NCBI GenBank assembly: GCA_023133295.1
Contig: JAGLWT010000162.1
Location: forward strand, 18,457 to 82,456
Reading direction: 5' to 3'
DNA length: 64,000 bases
DNA from: a bacterium
Lineage (GTDB): Bacteria > AUK180
Position 1 is the first letter of the stretch. The number at the start of each line of letters is the position of its first letter. Below, piece by piece: positions 28,901-34,622 of the stretch. Both the position numbers and the translations under genes were made by a program. The notes beneath the pieces are model-generated. The model made no database searches. It was not told the DNA's origin and saw only the letters and a program-made list of their open reading frames with translations.

Positions 28901-30923
28901 AACCACTAAATATACTTTCTGAAGATGAAAGCAGGATTTTCTCGGTTTGATTAACTTCATCATTTTTATCAAATATATATTCTCCTGATGCGATCACATT
29001 TTTCTCACGGTCAGTCAACTCCGCTATGACCTTATAGGGTTCTTCTGAAAATTCCGCCGTTATTACGGGGATCTCCCCGGGAGAAGTGACCATCGGGCTT
29101 CTAGTTATCTTCTCTATATAAACAGGTGTACGGTCAACTATGATCACACTATCGGCAAAATCCTGAATGCTTTTATTTTTTGCTGCATCACACAATGTGG
29201 TTTCAATGTAATATTCACCATCTGGAAGGACTATTTGATTTTCTGCGTATCTGCCGGTCCAACCGAATGATTTCTCGGAGTTATTGCTGAGCAATATTCC
29301 ACTTCGAACATCAAAGAGCGTTTCGTCATCTTTATTAACATATCTTAAACTGATATTCTCAAAGGGGTTTTCAGGATAGTTCAGCCGGCCTTCACCATCG
29401 GAACCTGAGATACTTACAGATGCAGATTCAAAACGCATGGTAATATATCCTTCATCAACTTCCGGAATGTTTACTGATGGATCTGAAGTGTCCACATAAA
29501 AATCAAATGTCTCGTGAACAGGGAGTCCTGTGATGCCCTTTGCAGTTATTTCAAGTGTATATGTGCCATCGAACAGTTTTACACCACTTTCATCTTTGCC
29601 GTCGAAAGGTATCCTTACGCTGGGAAGAAGCTTGCTGTCAAGCGGAAGATAATAGTTATCCAGAATTTCTTTTACAACTGTTCCGCTATGGAGTATTCGT
29701 GCCTGAAGTTCGATAGGTGAGGAGTAGCTCAGAAACAAGGTAGCAAAACTGTAGTCAAACTGATGGTCGCCATTGGGAGAAATGCAGTAAGGATATGCAT
29801 CCAGGAGAGTGACCCTTGGTTGTGCTTCACGATACAATTCTCCGTGCCACACCGAATAACCGTCTCTCGGGGAAAAGAAGTTCTGTCCCAGCCCCTGAAA
29901 AACCTGAAATGACAGATTGTTATCAAAATCGAGGGTGTTTGAGAACACAAGGTCTTTTTGGTATTTGGCTCCTGAAACAATTTTCACTATCTCATCATTA
30001 GTTGTAGATGAATCAAATGTAGGACAGAGAAAGACATTCTTATTTTTATCAGCAAAAATGATATTTGCTTCATCTGAATTGTCAAAATATATTGTGCAGC
30101 CGGCGGAGGGATCAATATCTGAAATACTTGAGAGCGAGATATTAATTGAGCTGGCAGAACTCAGATCGTATTCGATCAAGAAAATGGAATTACCTGATAC
30201 ACCAGCTAAATAGAGATCGGTTCCTCTTGCAGAAAACGAGGGGGCTGCCGAAACATTAACGGAGCCAAAAGGATCGGTGAAGTTAAGATCGATCACGGGA
30301 ACCAGTTTCTCGGATAAGAGTTCAGTGTCGTCATCAATAGAATAAAACCTGTTCAAACCGCTTGTATCGGACGCTAAAATATAATTTTCTCCTGAAGCGT
30401 AGAATCCCTGAACCCAGATATCCGAATCTGCAGTAATATCGTAAGTCACATGAGAAAGATCGAAAAGATCTAATATATTGAGTTTCCCGTCAGAAGTACC
30501 GTAAAGTATTTTACATTTTCCTGAGCCCAAGTTAGATGCCACGGGAGAAGATGTAACACTTCCGGGAACAGCTGTATCTGAATAACCTGCCACGCTGTTC
30601 CCTGAATAATCGTAAGCCTTGAGGGTAATAGCCCCTGAACCAATATTCTTGGAAAATATGAGTATCTCTTCAGTGGTAAAATTGTCGTCCATACCGTAAA
30701 ATACCGGGCCGTGGATAAAGACTGATCCTTCCGGTGGAAGTATCGGCCATCCGTAATCTGTCAGCTCGGTACCATCGGCGCGGAAAGCGTGTAAGGCGCC
30801 GTCCGGTCCGGGAAGAACCACCTCTGCTCCTGAAATAGTGAAAAGAATGTCCCCGGTTGCCGCATTTGAAAATGTAAACATACTGAATAAAACTAGGAAA
30901 ACAAAGCAAAGGACTCTTTTCAT
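13971..30923 (-). CDS. Giant 5650-residue secreted protein: FlgD-type, Ig-like and TolB-like propeller domains
   Basis: A Sec signal peptide (MKRVLCFVFLVLFSMFTFSNA) is followed by a propeller-like region (about 25-370) and a long series of beta-sandwich domains. FlgD/Ig-type modules are marked by SPNGD-like motifs and a later W-D/N-G-x-D step, near residues 382, 3885, 4095, 4305 and 4968. Many modules from about 2500 to 3800 carry DTxxP and LDRTAP-like Ig boundaries. Residues about 4410-4810 look like a TolB/WD40-type propeller (GWSSNGMFIAV, FSPDSRKVAYL). OmpL47-like segments (GVQYSEYSFDG) follow at about 5050-5200 and the last 80 residues are helical. The middle (about 1150-2450) is less repetitive. 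AGAGGA lies seven bases before the ATG. It is probably displayed on or released from the cell surface as an adhesin or scaffold. The function is inferred from architecture and I see no enzyme motif. Confidence 0.85.
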   Translation of the reverse strand: MKRVLCFVFLVLFSMFTFSNAATGDILFTISGAEVVLPGPDGALHAFRADGTELTDYGWPILPPEGSVFIHGPVFYGMDDNFTTEEILIFSKNIGSGAITLKAYDYSGNSVAGYSDTAVPGSVTSSPVASNLGSGKCKILYGTSDGKLNILDLFDLSHVTYDITADSDIWVQGFYASGENYILASDTSGLNRFYSIDDDTELLSEKLVPVIDLNFTDPFGSVNVSAAPSFSARGTDLYLAGVSGNSIFLIEYDLSSASSINISLSSISDIDPSAGCTIYFDNSDEANIIFADKNKNVFLCPTFDSSTTNDEIVKIVSGAKYQKDLVFSNTLDFDNNLSFQVFQGLGQNFFSPRDGYSVWHGELYREAQPRVTLLDAYPYCISPNGDHQFDYSFATLFLSYSSPIELQARILHSGTVVKEILDNYYLPLDSKLLPSVRIPFDGKDESGVKLFDGTYTLEITAKGITGLPVHETFDFYVDTSDPSVNIPEVDEGYITMRFESASVSISGSDGEGRLNYPENPFENISLRYVNKDDETLFDVRSGILLSNNSEKSFGWTGRYAENQIVLPDGEYYIETTLCDAAKNKSIQDFADSVIIVDRTPVYIEKITRSPMVTSPGEIPVITAEFSEEPYKVIAELTDREKNVIASGEYIFDKNDEVNQTEKILLSSSESIFSGFPPENWLNSLEDGLYYINIETIDIDHLVNGEEIGNLYSSSARIVKNRIPANISFPMKSIDGIVEEINDAANFAVTGTALDPDTTNDYSFSGYSVWYREGQFSSSDIGPDVQSNTLESSGWTELAVPEYNYSGSQVLPVNEGVLAYFTDSDARNPGMIYTIVLIAEDNTEKSWDHAYFMAVADPYAPTYYIAASSENPASYTIPDGDPIPAIEFEIISSDSELSDLLLLITDANGNEVRKEGYFDYSSGAFTFVWDGTNNSGNLVDSGEYTFTLFGRANTSNLVSISTETCMLTINIPEPLELLSFQTNLIPEYIADPIIKKYAFLPSERVGVNFSLNQSANVLIEMNGLEILNEYCSESEVILGTLSSGSYTIKLLAVLPGETEGIERELTFFVGNLGNTSTDYNLVTDPGYQQGAALINWYAQPSGKYLPPVKVTGAIRYEGISAKPIVMDVHSGFSQLQGTEVVQKSHYFDWIIWNTGEGYLSKTFTVSVSNVSRAITGYRIENDDTGLCTLDHYYTFENLGDRLDITVNVDISNLCLYTQGRVAIEVDEGAIETFFSKNIEDTYVYPDERHQAGEKNAYFLIPAVSSDGNMISGMPQDITNIFGKTYSNSEKTLYNHIDYHFDPSGNMKQGVYFSIQGSDTPLKGFAIESQNIMNLDLYFHENHKTFSETYSHESKSDIYRLTLNGFEKYNGYPTFIRTSEILTDSGQILSVTSPGMYIYRDSSGDLIFTCIGADADIFQGVVSYASESAVLDKSHLVPMNLTDDRITFDIKDNSAGVDDYTNHFIRIHGDISDTIICGDSDKYLGPDSDKYLESDSDECLNNGTYSYLDYEKIIFMFTGGDGTTYENTFSSDDDHIVLTPELHDLIMHFYIGTEEVTLSTAEREISYTEAFVIAPPEIGSGSVAIYYTTEDDQIHEAGTWHILFSGATVTPSLPGIPDFIARFFGNIISDKVLNLGTVQDETVFTKHSFYADYEMADGKPDPFKSGMNIWKQGAETWINVKGLNSQGYIDIPAGTEYDVYLESGIFENFIGDYIGDVVYQKYDCNLHSVDYSVLGHFYTGETSVPEIVPVAVSDIRPEWESKRIYRIENYSFNAADYLNCPDITGNLYWSGESTLECYAADESTKLGTLESDTLSSMEYGGTLYLVADNIDDDDKLYILRTEVLEPRYSIPYTKYYYDNGSQRLADAFIDPADSENNLVPDLYWDYTKSLYLDDPQSREIVPGSFVRLRNDHFRADSYRDWDYNVPEPQLTQVYSEEIPWEHPSYDLMPSQVSYNVYVIPFDPADYDGVGHNLEWMGERIWLYEFDKWDTAKEPLGDGGAEPDYPGDFEIDLDDVYTKQTYYAVSNGNRTSETLNYIMDNKITCAVYSDDLFELKRGYIDPSEIRTFTITSPSFSDIDVLGGLGAPHRFYIESDGENENFEKFYLPVRLLAIESSGDDTSLVHYKVDPGDINDLNVSTDLGVTFESWDPEIEDYPESVYTIYYSSFISIGSPLTIDGLYDCYKSVPEYVYPNGYSLIQSEMEKSYFWNDQTITVDADISDSSGIYLSEDGDGVKKVPEDSPELLGTWYIDIAMSDVTFTGIEKNWTASNDYILQGKPLTKVGASYNDDRTELPQDFLLQTSPNAFSEEDYDFYFSEGYDNSRHLTMIDYSEPTYAELFSSEDYYKRAMVWIVGGSKGVPVQNAGKLSITEDQYIETTFPIKLRGLVRIKLNIAHFLPAQKKDMFIELGNSRKYSDQNVRISVEDLPDGNYTVEFDLSQEGSCRVMIYDAGGVQVPLATPISGSVESFSFLRIGYERPDILDPEETYLIYSNNSTIELDSVEVFTYEDRYLYSMFWNDGNGEIVSNPHLEMESYDIELGYPDDSDNDVFPLENRGVIYHDLAVNDYFMPKIQPENPVPYPFVALKAIVTGEMQYGRGFIVYEKLDSGAMLQIQPSAVRKEEGRSEALANVYEKLGSHTYGLIVFDGTDIFDYEVEADIGMPYEETDELIFTSPYNLSYVSVFDADDPALSESVFSIERLDLSAISQIPSAVHRYCGAYRITPELLTTYDSYLTVRIPIEIDEYSPGMIFTPYTYNVEGKWSAGTSSVFADPENAKKCDSTSCVNVDVYSITVPLSSDEILLVPDVFPPVLQESLLFTNIPVALVNGQSMEGLLVDIYVNGVKSITVKADEETGDFQGSISLLEGENIVAAKAFFYLDASQRKESLSSNEITITYDITGPEFASRSDKRWISSIEGTECAITVSSNEAISHCIFGDLPNDIYYESTLSEGTFVHTFNWNGSDPSDGQPIPEGEHTLILNVTDLAGNSAEKNIIMGIDNTVPLSWIEFSGPYYIEQSGTVFRNEKTLFISRATDILSGIRDIEYFSNSDDIPETYEDGQYSGLPFVDLIVLNYSARDWAGNISNGSVEIINDTLPPIVQDVIHPLYVNKEDTFHITSDDQEIPELLTCSGIQTICFSIDDSQWYTVSSYDQTDLDTRYHFAHRILAFNIENYEIPTLEIKEDYPPDGMHVLSVKAIDNVENESEVKTSSFFLDSISPSISVDFTGNHFIQGDRHFISPMTQISTVIIDENTSGGDVSGVGNASYKYDDGSEIDLILDINGACQIPVEISGGSPERTITVTAIDLCGNESTFIVDVYIDDTVPVITTYFNEGTEFVGYTYLDDSTGDLYINNRIPLTIDVTDSSGISQIRYQNASDDFWSIINVSSPQSEISYEVPLIGCSEGANSYNVNASDRLGNSSDSTSIDFILDRTAPITFFIPGESMEYVQDITYPDDNELAPGMWYAPSDMTFSLAGEDYLAVDTTFSGVDKLYFVIVSSDPASGYDYWVDFDTWNETPDEIVWRALDTDEGNPYNVEDISFAPGFHTVFHKAVDRVGNMSITKSFTFIVDFLPPTIKLDFTGEFIEKDPHNYYISPETIASVEFYDDYSGIVETSVEVTNTAGTIIIEDYSNIAFSSESNVLFASASDLNGNSAQEEYNIYVDTAGPVILVDVDGQGASHVGLSQFIPIYLNFEESLSGVANIELEIAGQVVYQLDLEPFTLSYDMVFIPAASQLPDDTVQPVLTIRASDMLGNETIETAKFMIVGNMPGVNISAEPEVFSPDTETNTFTTFTCETSNTDGVASWSFSIYNESFDDSEVYKISDLGIPHAQFNWYGDRNLSEDTYLQDGKYLYKMTIYLTTGFDNGDITTPDQYITIDRNDLFTLIDASPVNISPNSDGKNDGTGFDLNFSRDNIFGDAKWKLEILSGESVYRAINGSDTPPATLFWNGRDSRGNLVEGHYDWRYSIKDYLEHTFTIDSSEQIIVDITLPSLNYQVDGTAFIYDSKFYSTPETVIHLFAADQPELSGLNFLESLISDLNNDTGNFLFTDTEDTLDVEFAELFSDWDYIFKYDAADNAYNYVSSPLYVLRLQDEAYGTIAAPAPFSPNGDGIRDTAEFIFIPNGINTPSAWSFSLGDDGIYHQSSGAGSPPQYTWDGEYSGSVLPEGDYVYDIYSEGTGVTLEDPVADSLWRSWYRGYIRIDNTSPVITLDYTLEVRPPNKVTIFDIDIVDVTGIDNWTLMVLNSSEVIVYQTSGTGDVNTVEWVHDQILLNGDYTCIFTATDLAGNSGEGTLEMPNMFMENGVYTNYDTFSPDNDGCYDVAEFYIDAEALPWTFEIRNSDSPSPQIVFSEQGTGSVSNYPIAWNGLDRTTGELCKEGVYTYLMMVDGEQISGNIYIDTTQNITTFTLDTIAMPDNHYATNPVFFNTSNSIAYLYAGGYCDCPGVNCKSPPYKISSNAEIWSINPDGSGNTKIVDAVASSWGSNSSTVNPELSFDDQYISYNRDWRIHIKELSSGSVDIIDGWVLAGDAKWSGNDTKVAFISWIDGTTLKIYDVENQTIEREIEIYAHQRSIGWSSNGMFIAVNGTPYPEDAGDPSPIYLVNLSDPLNPFRKLSSDTEWCCHPAFSPDSRKVAYLASIDDNSYCIKIVFIDENGELESYNGVESTETIQINIDDYGHGSIIGWDPDSKFIYYALGNHLIEGNDCHRSLFQIRAPYTFGTPDYYDFSIGKVDILGRNNQIIANNMEIVVNKWGVPENAFLSSDGTKIVYSEYNHLTNASDINILNLIEHSPCEGIDWNVPGSVASDDSKLIVSIDSDVLFAPDDTLTISKVTIDNLPEENNNLLHSGKIAQINDTGIKEVSTVELASASTLLSVYEIHLESQQKYFDKYIELTFLYDDSEIVGLDEDLLTVWIFDDESASWSIAQPDESLVTRDVNANSLTVKVMTIDGKFAISGYNGDGENPEILGLAISSEYFSPNGDALLDNLTISVSVSEQATVYLEIYDNNGVKAFMQNAETTGDIFVSFNWDGGSLGGIPAQDGIYTIRIYAIDAAGNISSPVETTVKLDTNPPVTQVWVDSDRVYHAADNVYCLDDASILLNAYDILSGVQYSEYSFDGYTWNAYQLPVEVASTHDGYCPLYYRSTDFAFNTESTKLLNLFIDTTPPESSGAFAPSTLIGSELHIISGSLFSISAEDGEDGCGVQYSEYRIDGDIWLNYSGPVDISILDSGTHSIEYRSYDNLDNIEFAKEIGFKIVPAMNIEMEMASIPRVLVWLNYETVPADRIAAMEDFLLSADLMTYRITDSQGGFISAMRAGMYNEYIILGNYEELEGHTSEELREHVYSGKGLITSQYYHFLGEGNDPEVLGIEFEGIYGTQDLMVNIINSPISEAGIMTASGETYRIESESTFNAGYVTVSPHLPTPAITGNIYGSGKSVYFAFDILANLEGTISILENALEYARPETHESIVPGITAIRTEITPSIIGLDIRLNEILPAGVDVINILPDGTVDGTLISWIDRLETGQSGEYYIFMNIPEFLPELTISAELSYLTNGIWWQMSPYLINVEIAYPDGMSAMREDALALLNDLSVDRKEEHLVENALKSLDKLQETVVSSEDKEKNILEILKAINSIREITSADTGGILDIMGTILLYYEALPLEVAR
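26433..26504. repeat. Three copies of a 24-bp in-frame repeat inside the giant gene
   Basis: The word TCTGAATC recurs at 26440, 26464 and 26488, an exact 24-bp period. It encodes DSDKYLGP, DSDKYLES and DSDECLNN, an acidic Asp/Ser stretch that might bind calcium. Confidence 0.7.
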
Positions 30924-31276
30924 GTATATTCCTCTTTAATTATCTATAAAAGTGTAATCCAAATAAACTATATAATACTCCATCAGAATGACGGAATTTG
31001 AAATTTTACCTCTCGAAATGTCTTTTATGATACCGCTTCTCCCTTCAACAATTTGTTTCTGGCAACCTAAAGCACAATCAAATCTTTTTTTATTATAATG
31101 AAATAACTATTATTTTTCAAGTTATTTATAGCGGTTTAAAAACAGATCGTCTTAAATCCTTATGCCTTGGAACCCTAATTTCTGAATTATTTTTCATGCT
31201 GATTATTCAGGCCTTTTTGCTATATAAAACTTTCTTTTACCGATAGCTCGCCAGCAATGTTTTACATCTGATCCTT
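30924..31276. promoter_or_regulatory. Intergenic leader of the giant operon (353 bp), AT-rich
   Basis: The gap separates the 1017-aa gene upstream of the giant's promoter side from the giant gene. The first 80 bases upstream of the giant's ATG are AT-rich with TATTATATAG and TATAGATAAT as possible -10 boxes on the minus strand, but I find no convincing -35. I see no gene, hairpin terminator or long repeat in it. Confidence 0.3.
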
Positions 31277-34200
31277 TCAGCGTATCAGTGCAACCCTGCC
31301 GATGATTTGCTCATCCGCCGTTTTGATGACATACAGATAGACACCGCTCACTATTGGACTGGATTTAAGGTTTATCCCGGACCATTCTATATCCCCTGTC
31401 TCAGGATCCGATTCCTCATACACCTTTTCACCCGAGATGCTGTAGATCGTGAGTGTACATTCCGTAGGGAGATTTGAAAACTTTATTGAGCCTTCAGCTA
31501 TCCTGCAGGGATTGGGATATACCTTGACTTCGCTTAGATCAGTCCTCTCTGTGTACAAATAATGAGTATCTGCAGGAATGCCAGTGGCAGTATCTCCCTC
31601 AGTATCTATAAAAACGAACATATATCCTATCTCGGACCTCGGAGTATCTCCGATCTGAAGATCATACTCATAGGTCTTTCCGTCGGTGACATCGCTGTCG
31701 CCAGCGCTTGTCTCCGTCATGGAATATTTTTCTGGGACAGAGAATTCCTCGTTCCCATCAATATCAACCCAGACTTCAGCGCTTACAGGCATATGTCCGT
31801 CCAGGTCCTGGTATTCCACCATGAAGGTGAATGTGGTACCGGGAACTCCCCGATCGGGATAGAGCCCGTTGTCGCTGTATTCAGAGCTCAATATCGCCCA
31901 TGAAAGAAAAGGGGCACGGTTATATACTATGAAGGTGTTGTCGGAAGCAGGTGATCCTGTAGCAGTATCAATGTCATCCTCGAAATTGAATTTGTATAAA
32001 AAGACGCCGTCTCCCGTATATGAAGCATACCTTTCATATTCGTAGGACTTGCCGTCTGAATATACCGTATCCCCGGGACTGACCTCGGCCATGGTGAACA
32101 CCTCTCCGCCCTCATATGTGCCTGAATCATCAAGGTCGATCCATATCTCAGAAACAGTCGGAGCGTCATCATCAGCATCGCTATATGTCACCTTGAATGT
32201 GAAGGTTCCGGGAGCATCACTTGTATCAGGATCTACGCCATCCGCAGTATATCCCGCGCTCCCCTCCCAGGAAAGAATAGGGATCGTGTTCGTAACGGAA
32301 AAGGTATGTTCGGACATAGGGTCTCCCGAGGCCTCCTGAGGATCGCCGAAATTAAATCTATATAACAAAGTCCCGTCACCCGGGTGAGCCGGTGAGACAT
32401 CATATGTATATTCCTTTCCGTCGGTGACATCGGTGTCCCCGCTATTTGTCTCCGTCATGACGAATTTCTCAGAGGTATCATACGATGTATCATCGTCCAG
32501 GTCGACCCATACTTCAGCTATGACCGCAGGATCGTTATCCGTATCGGAATATGAGGCCTTGAACGTGAATGTACTCTTTCTTACTCCCGAGTCGGGATAC
32601 ACACCGTCGGATGTATATTCGCCGCTGCCCAGCCAGTCGAGGGTCGGACCGTTGTTCAATAGGGTGATGTATTTGTCACCGTTTGGGTCACCTGTGGCAG
32701 CGTCCACATCGTCCGCGAAATAGAAACAGTATGGAAGGGTACCGTCCCCGGCATAGTCAATGCTTTTGGAAAAGGTGAAATCCTTGCCGTCTGTGTATGT
32801 CGTATCTCCGGGGTCGACCTCATTCATGACGAACTTTTCCGAAGTGTCATATGAACTGTCGTCGTCGAGGTCTATCCATACCTCCGATACAGTATGTGTA
32901 TCGTCATTCACATCAGAGTATGTCACCATGAATGTAAAGGTCGAGTTCCTAGCATCGGTGTCCGGATCGGAACCGTCTGTGACATACCCTGCATTCCCCT
33001 CCCAGGAAAGGATGGGAGGATCGTTCAGAATGTATATCGTCCTGGTATCTGACCAAATCGCTGGTGAATAAGGATCAGCAAAAGAAAAGAAATATAAGAG
33101 GACACCATCGCCAACATAGTCAATTGGGGCATCAGCATAGAACTCCTTTCCGTTAACGACATCCGTATCAGATGGATCGGATTCCTCAAGCATAAAGCCT
33201 TCCTCCACATAATTGAAATACCCATCATCATTCTGATCCACATATATTTTGTGCCATACTGCCATTTCATTGTCAGCATCCGCATATATAATTCTGAATG
33301 TAAAAGTACTTCGCCGGGTGGCTGTATCAGGATCCCCCCCGTCATCAACATACGCGCCGGTACCGAGCCACGATAGCTCCGGAAGGTCATTCAGATGCCA
33401 ATACTGCAGATGACCGTATGTCCCCAGTTCTTCATCTTCACCACCGCCGCAAAACAGATCATAGTCACCGTCATTGTCGATATCGATGAAATCAGGACTT
33501 ATATGTCTCACCCTCACCCATGCTCCTGAATTGACTTCGTCAGTAACAAAGGTCATGACAGCGGTTTCCGGTGTCCCGTCGTTGCGGTAGTAATGAATGT
33601 CGTAAAAGCTTTCTCCAATCATTAGATCAAGATCACCGTCCATGTCATAGTCCACAAAATCAGGAGCCGAATAGAAACTCACATCAATGTCTTCAAATTG
33701 ATCGGTTACAAGCGTGAATAACGCAGTATCCGGTGTCCCGTCGTTTCGATAAAAATGGATATTTCCCCAATAGCTCCCTATGAACATGTCATAGTCGCCA
33801 TCGTTGTCGATATCTGCAAAATCAGGATTCATTTTCTTGAAATCAAGATTCATATAATCGTGCGTCACAAGTGTCCACGCGGCCGTCTCCGGGGTGCCCG
33901 TGTTTTCATAATAATGCATCATGCAACGCTCTGTCGTATCAATAAATCTATGATCATCACCGATGAAGAGATCATAATCAGCGTCGTTGTCGATATCAAC
34001 AAAAACCGGCCTCATCAAGATAGAATGCTCATCTATTTCCTCACGAATATCAATACTCGAATAAAATGTTGAAACAAGCGTCCATACGGCCGAGTCAGCA
34101 GACCCGTCATTTCGAAAATGTGTCAGTTTTCCCCTAGAAGTTCCGATAAATAGATCAAGATCGCCGTCATTATCGATATCACAAAGAGCGGGATCAGATA

Positions 34201-34330
34201 CACCTTCACTTATATCAAGGTAATTTCTGTCTATAAGAACCAGGTCCTTTTCAGCGAAAAGCACTGCACCGAGTGAAATAACAATCCCAATGATAAGAAC
34301 GATTTTAAATATAGACTTTACTATTTCCAT
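31277..34330 (-). CDS. Secreted FG-GAP/VCBS protein with Ig-like repeats and Por-type C-terminal domain
   Basis: 1017 residues. After a signal peptide (IFKIVLIIGIVISLGAVLFA) come about six FG-GAP/VCBS-type blade motifs with D-x-D-x-D-G-D-x-D calcium-binding patterns (for example DIDNDGDLDLFIG). Then follow five repeats of about 110-130 residues, each opening LSWxGxxGY and containing STFTFxVxYSD and VWIDLDDD. The last 80 residues (VYPNPCR...LTIYSISGEKVY...SGVYLYVI) have the pattern of the type A C-terminal sorting domain of type IX secretion substrates. I see no T9SS machinery in the window, and similar domains occur in lineages without proven T9SS. A SD (AGAGG) and a good sigma-70 promoter lie upstream, so it is probably its own transcript. 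It is likely a surface or secreted binding protein. Confidence 0.85.
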   Translation of the reverse strand: MEIVKSIFKIVLIIGIVISLGAVLFAEKDLVLIDRNYLDISEGVSDPALCDIDNDGDLDLFIGTSRGKLTHFRNDGSADSAVWTLVSTFYSSIDIREEIDEHSILMRPVFVDIDNDADYDLFIGDDHRFIDTTERCMMHYYENTGTPETAAWTLVTHDYMNLDFKKMNPDFADIDNDGDYDMFIGSYWGNIHFYRNDGTPDTALFTLVTDQFEDIDVSFYSAPDFVDYDMDGDLDLMIGESFYDIHYYRNDGTPETAVMTFVTDEVNSGAWVRVRHISPDFIDIDNDGDYDLFCGGGEDEELGTYGHLQYWHLNDLPELSWLGTGAYVDDGGDPDTATRRSTFTFRIIYADADNEMAVWHKIYVDQNDDGYFNYVEEGFMLEESDPSDTDVVNGKEFYADAPIDYVGDGVLLYFFSFADPYSPAIWSDTRTIYILNDPPILSWEGNAGYVTDGSDPDTDARNSTFTFMVTYSDVNDDTHTVSEVWIDLDDDSSYDTSEKFVMNEVDPGDTTYTDGKDFTFSKSIDYAGDGTLPYCFYFADDVDAATGDPNGDKYITLLNNGPTLDWLGSGEYTSDGVYPDSGVRKSTFTFKASYSDTDNDPAVIAEVWVDLDDDTSYDTSEKFVMTETNSGDTDVTDGKEYTYDVSPAHPGDGTLLYRFNFGDPQEASGDPMSEHTFSVTNTIPILSWEGSAGYTADGVDPDTSDAPGTFTFKVTYSDADDDAPTVSEIWIDLDDSGTYEGGEVFTMAEVSPGDTVYSDGKSYEYERYASYTGDGVFLYKFNFEDDIDTATGSPASDNTFIVYNRAPFLSWAILSSEYSDNGLYPDRGVPGTTFTFMVEYQDLDGHMPVSAEVWVDIDGNEEFSVPEKYSMTETSAGDSDVTDGKTYEYDLQIGDTPRSEIGYMFVFIDTEGDTATGIPADTHYLYTERTDLSEVKVYPNPCRIAEGSIKFSNLPTECTLTIYSISGEKVYEESDPETGDIEWSGINLKSSPIVSGVYLYVIKTADEQIIGRVALIR

Positions 34331-34347
34331 GCTTACCTCTTTAATAA

Positions 34348-34375
34348 ATTATATCAAACAATCAGAGAAATTCAA
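34348..34375 (-). promoter_or_regulatory. Sigma-70 type promoter of the FG-GAP gene
   Basis: On the minus strand TTGAAT and TATAAT are separated by 16 bp. The ATG follows 17 bp downstream with AGAGG in front of it. Confidence 0.6.
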
Positions 34376-34394
34376 TTGTGTATTTGGAGACGGT

Positions 34395-34581
34395 CGTTGC
34401 ATTTGTTGCATTTTCATTATCATTTATCATTAGCTCCCTACCTCTAATGCATTATTATACCACACAATCAACTGAAATCAAATCCAGCACTCTTGTCATC
34501 TTTAATGATTTCTATCTTCATTTTTCCCCTATAAGGAGTTATTTAGCAGGAGATTTTCCTCAATTTTGCAACTTTCGCAAC
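34395..34581. mobile_element. MITE-like element, copy B
   Basis: The right end TTTGCAACTTTCGCAACT at 34564-34581 is identical to that of copy A, and the left end CGTTGCATTTGTTGCA is a degenerate match (GTTGC-N4-GTTGCA kept). The interior shares TCATTAG, CTCCCT, ATTATTATACCAC and a GAAATCAAATCCAGC-like block with copy A in the same order. Outside the right end the sequence ATCGTCCCCGAATTC with a second CCCCGAATTC resembles the GTCCCC tail of copy A. As with copy A, the right end faces the stop codon of a small membrane-anchored gene. The gap 34331-34622 otherwise holds only the promoter of the FG-GAP gene. Confidence 0.55.
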
Positions 34582-34622
34582 TATCGTCCCCGAATTCTTC
34601 CCCGAATTCTCCGTTATACATT

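Noticed and set aside
13971..30923. Giant protein as a non-ribosomal peptide or polyketide synthase
   Set aside because: It has a signal peptide and beta-sandwich modules and shows none of the adenylation, carrier or ketosynthase motifs.
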